Source of the DNA: Methanobacterium sp.
Lineage (GTDB): Archaea > Methanobacteriota > Methanobacteria > Methanobacteriales > Methanobacteriaceae
Assembly (NCBI GenBank): GCA_003164415.1
Contig: PLTK01000036.1
Span: forward strand, 11,320 to 24,496
Direction of reading: 5' to 3'
Length of the DNA: 13,177 bases
A program made the translations under genes and the position numbers. Shown piece by piece: positions 13,158-13,177 of the stretch. The notes under the pieces were generated by a model that was given only the letters and a program-made list of their open reading frames with translations, searched no databases and was not told where the DNA came from. The first letter of the stretch is position 1; every line of letters starts with the position of its first letter.

Positions 13158-13177
13158 TTGATCACCTTCTAATCTTC

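Noticed and set aside
1..13177. CRISPR arrays, insertion sequences, tRNA or rRNA genes
   Set aside because: No regularly spaced repeats, transposase frames, terminal repeats or tRNA-like cloverleaf sequences were seen. The short repeats found are two-copy and AT-rich.

Overview
The window looks like a chromosomal segment of a methanogenic archaeon of the Methanobacteriales, probably Methanobacterium or a close relative. The DNA is AT-rich, TATA-box promoters lie at archaeal distances from gene starts, and several ribosome binding sites match GGTGATC, the complement of the archaeal 16S rRNA 3' end. The gene content also fits: an archaeal Lhr helicase with its COG1407 phosphoesterase, a DUF2284 protein, and a close relative of the Methanothermobacter protein MTH538. 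The assignment is by inference; no marker gene is present.

Layout. Positions 1-524 (-) hold the N-terminal third of a drug-efflux type MFS transporter that runs off the left edge. It diverges from an atypical PPP-family phosphoesterase (774-1559, +). From 5258 down to 1621 five genes share the minus strand: a single-cluster ferredoxin, an MTH538/TIR-like protein, a MoxR AAA+ ATPase, a CoxE-like VWA protein and a membrane-anchored FHA protein. MoxR and VWA are tightly coupled, ferredoxin and TIR-like probably form a second unit, and the FHA gene appears to have its own promoter. A nitrilase-superfamily amidase (5373-6221, +) is divergent from the ferredoxin. It converges on a small unknown protein (6315-6536, -) across a clear hairpin. 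Upstream on the minus strand follow a HEAT-repeat protein and a DUF2284 cysteine-rich protein. After a 445-bp gene-free stretch come COG1407 phosphoesterase and Lhr helicase (8425-11835, +), a likely DNA or RNA processing/repair pair. The right end holds a secreted protein whose signal peptide seems to begin at a non-ATG codon, and a small three-helix membrane protein in the opposite direction.

How the genes may work together. The MoxR-VWA pair is a chaperone-like module that uses ATP to remodel a client or insert a cofactor. The client is not in the window. The FHA protein and the phosphatase-like gene converge just downstream and suggest, without proving, phospho-signalling around this module. 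The ferredoxin/TIR-like pair is the least explained association. No mobile element, CRISPR array, tRNA or rRNA was seen. No complete defence system was seen.
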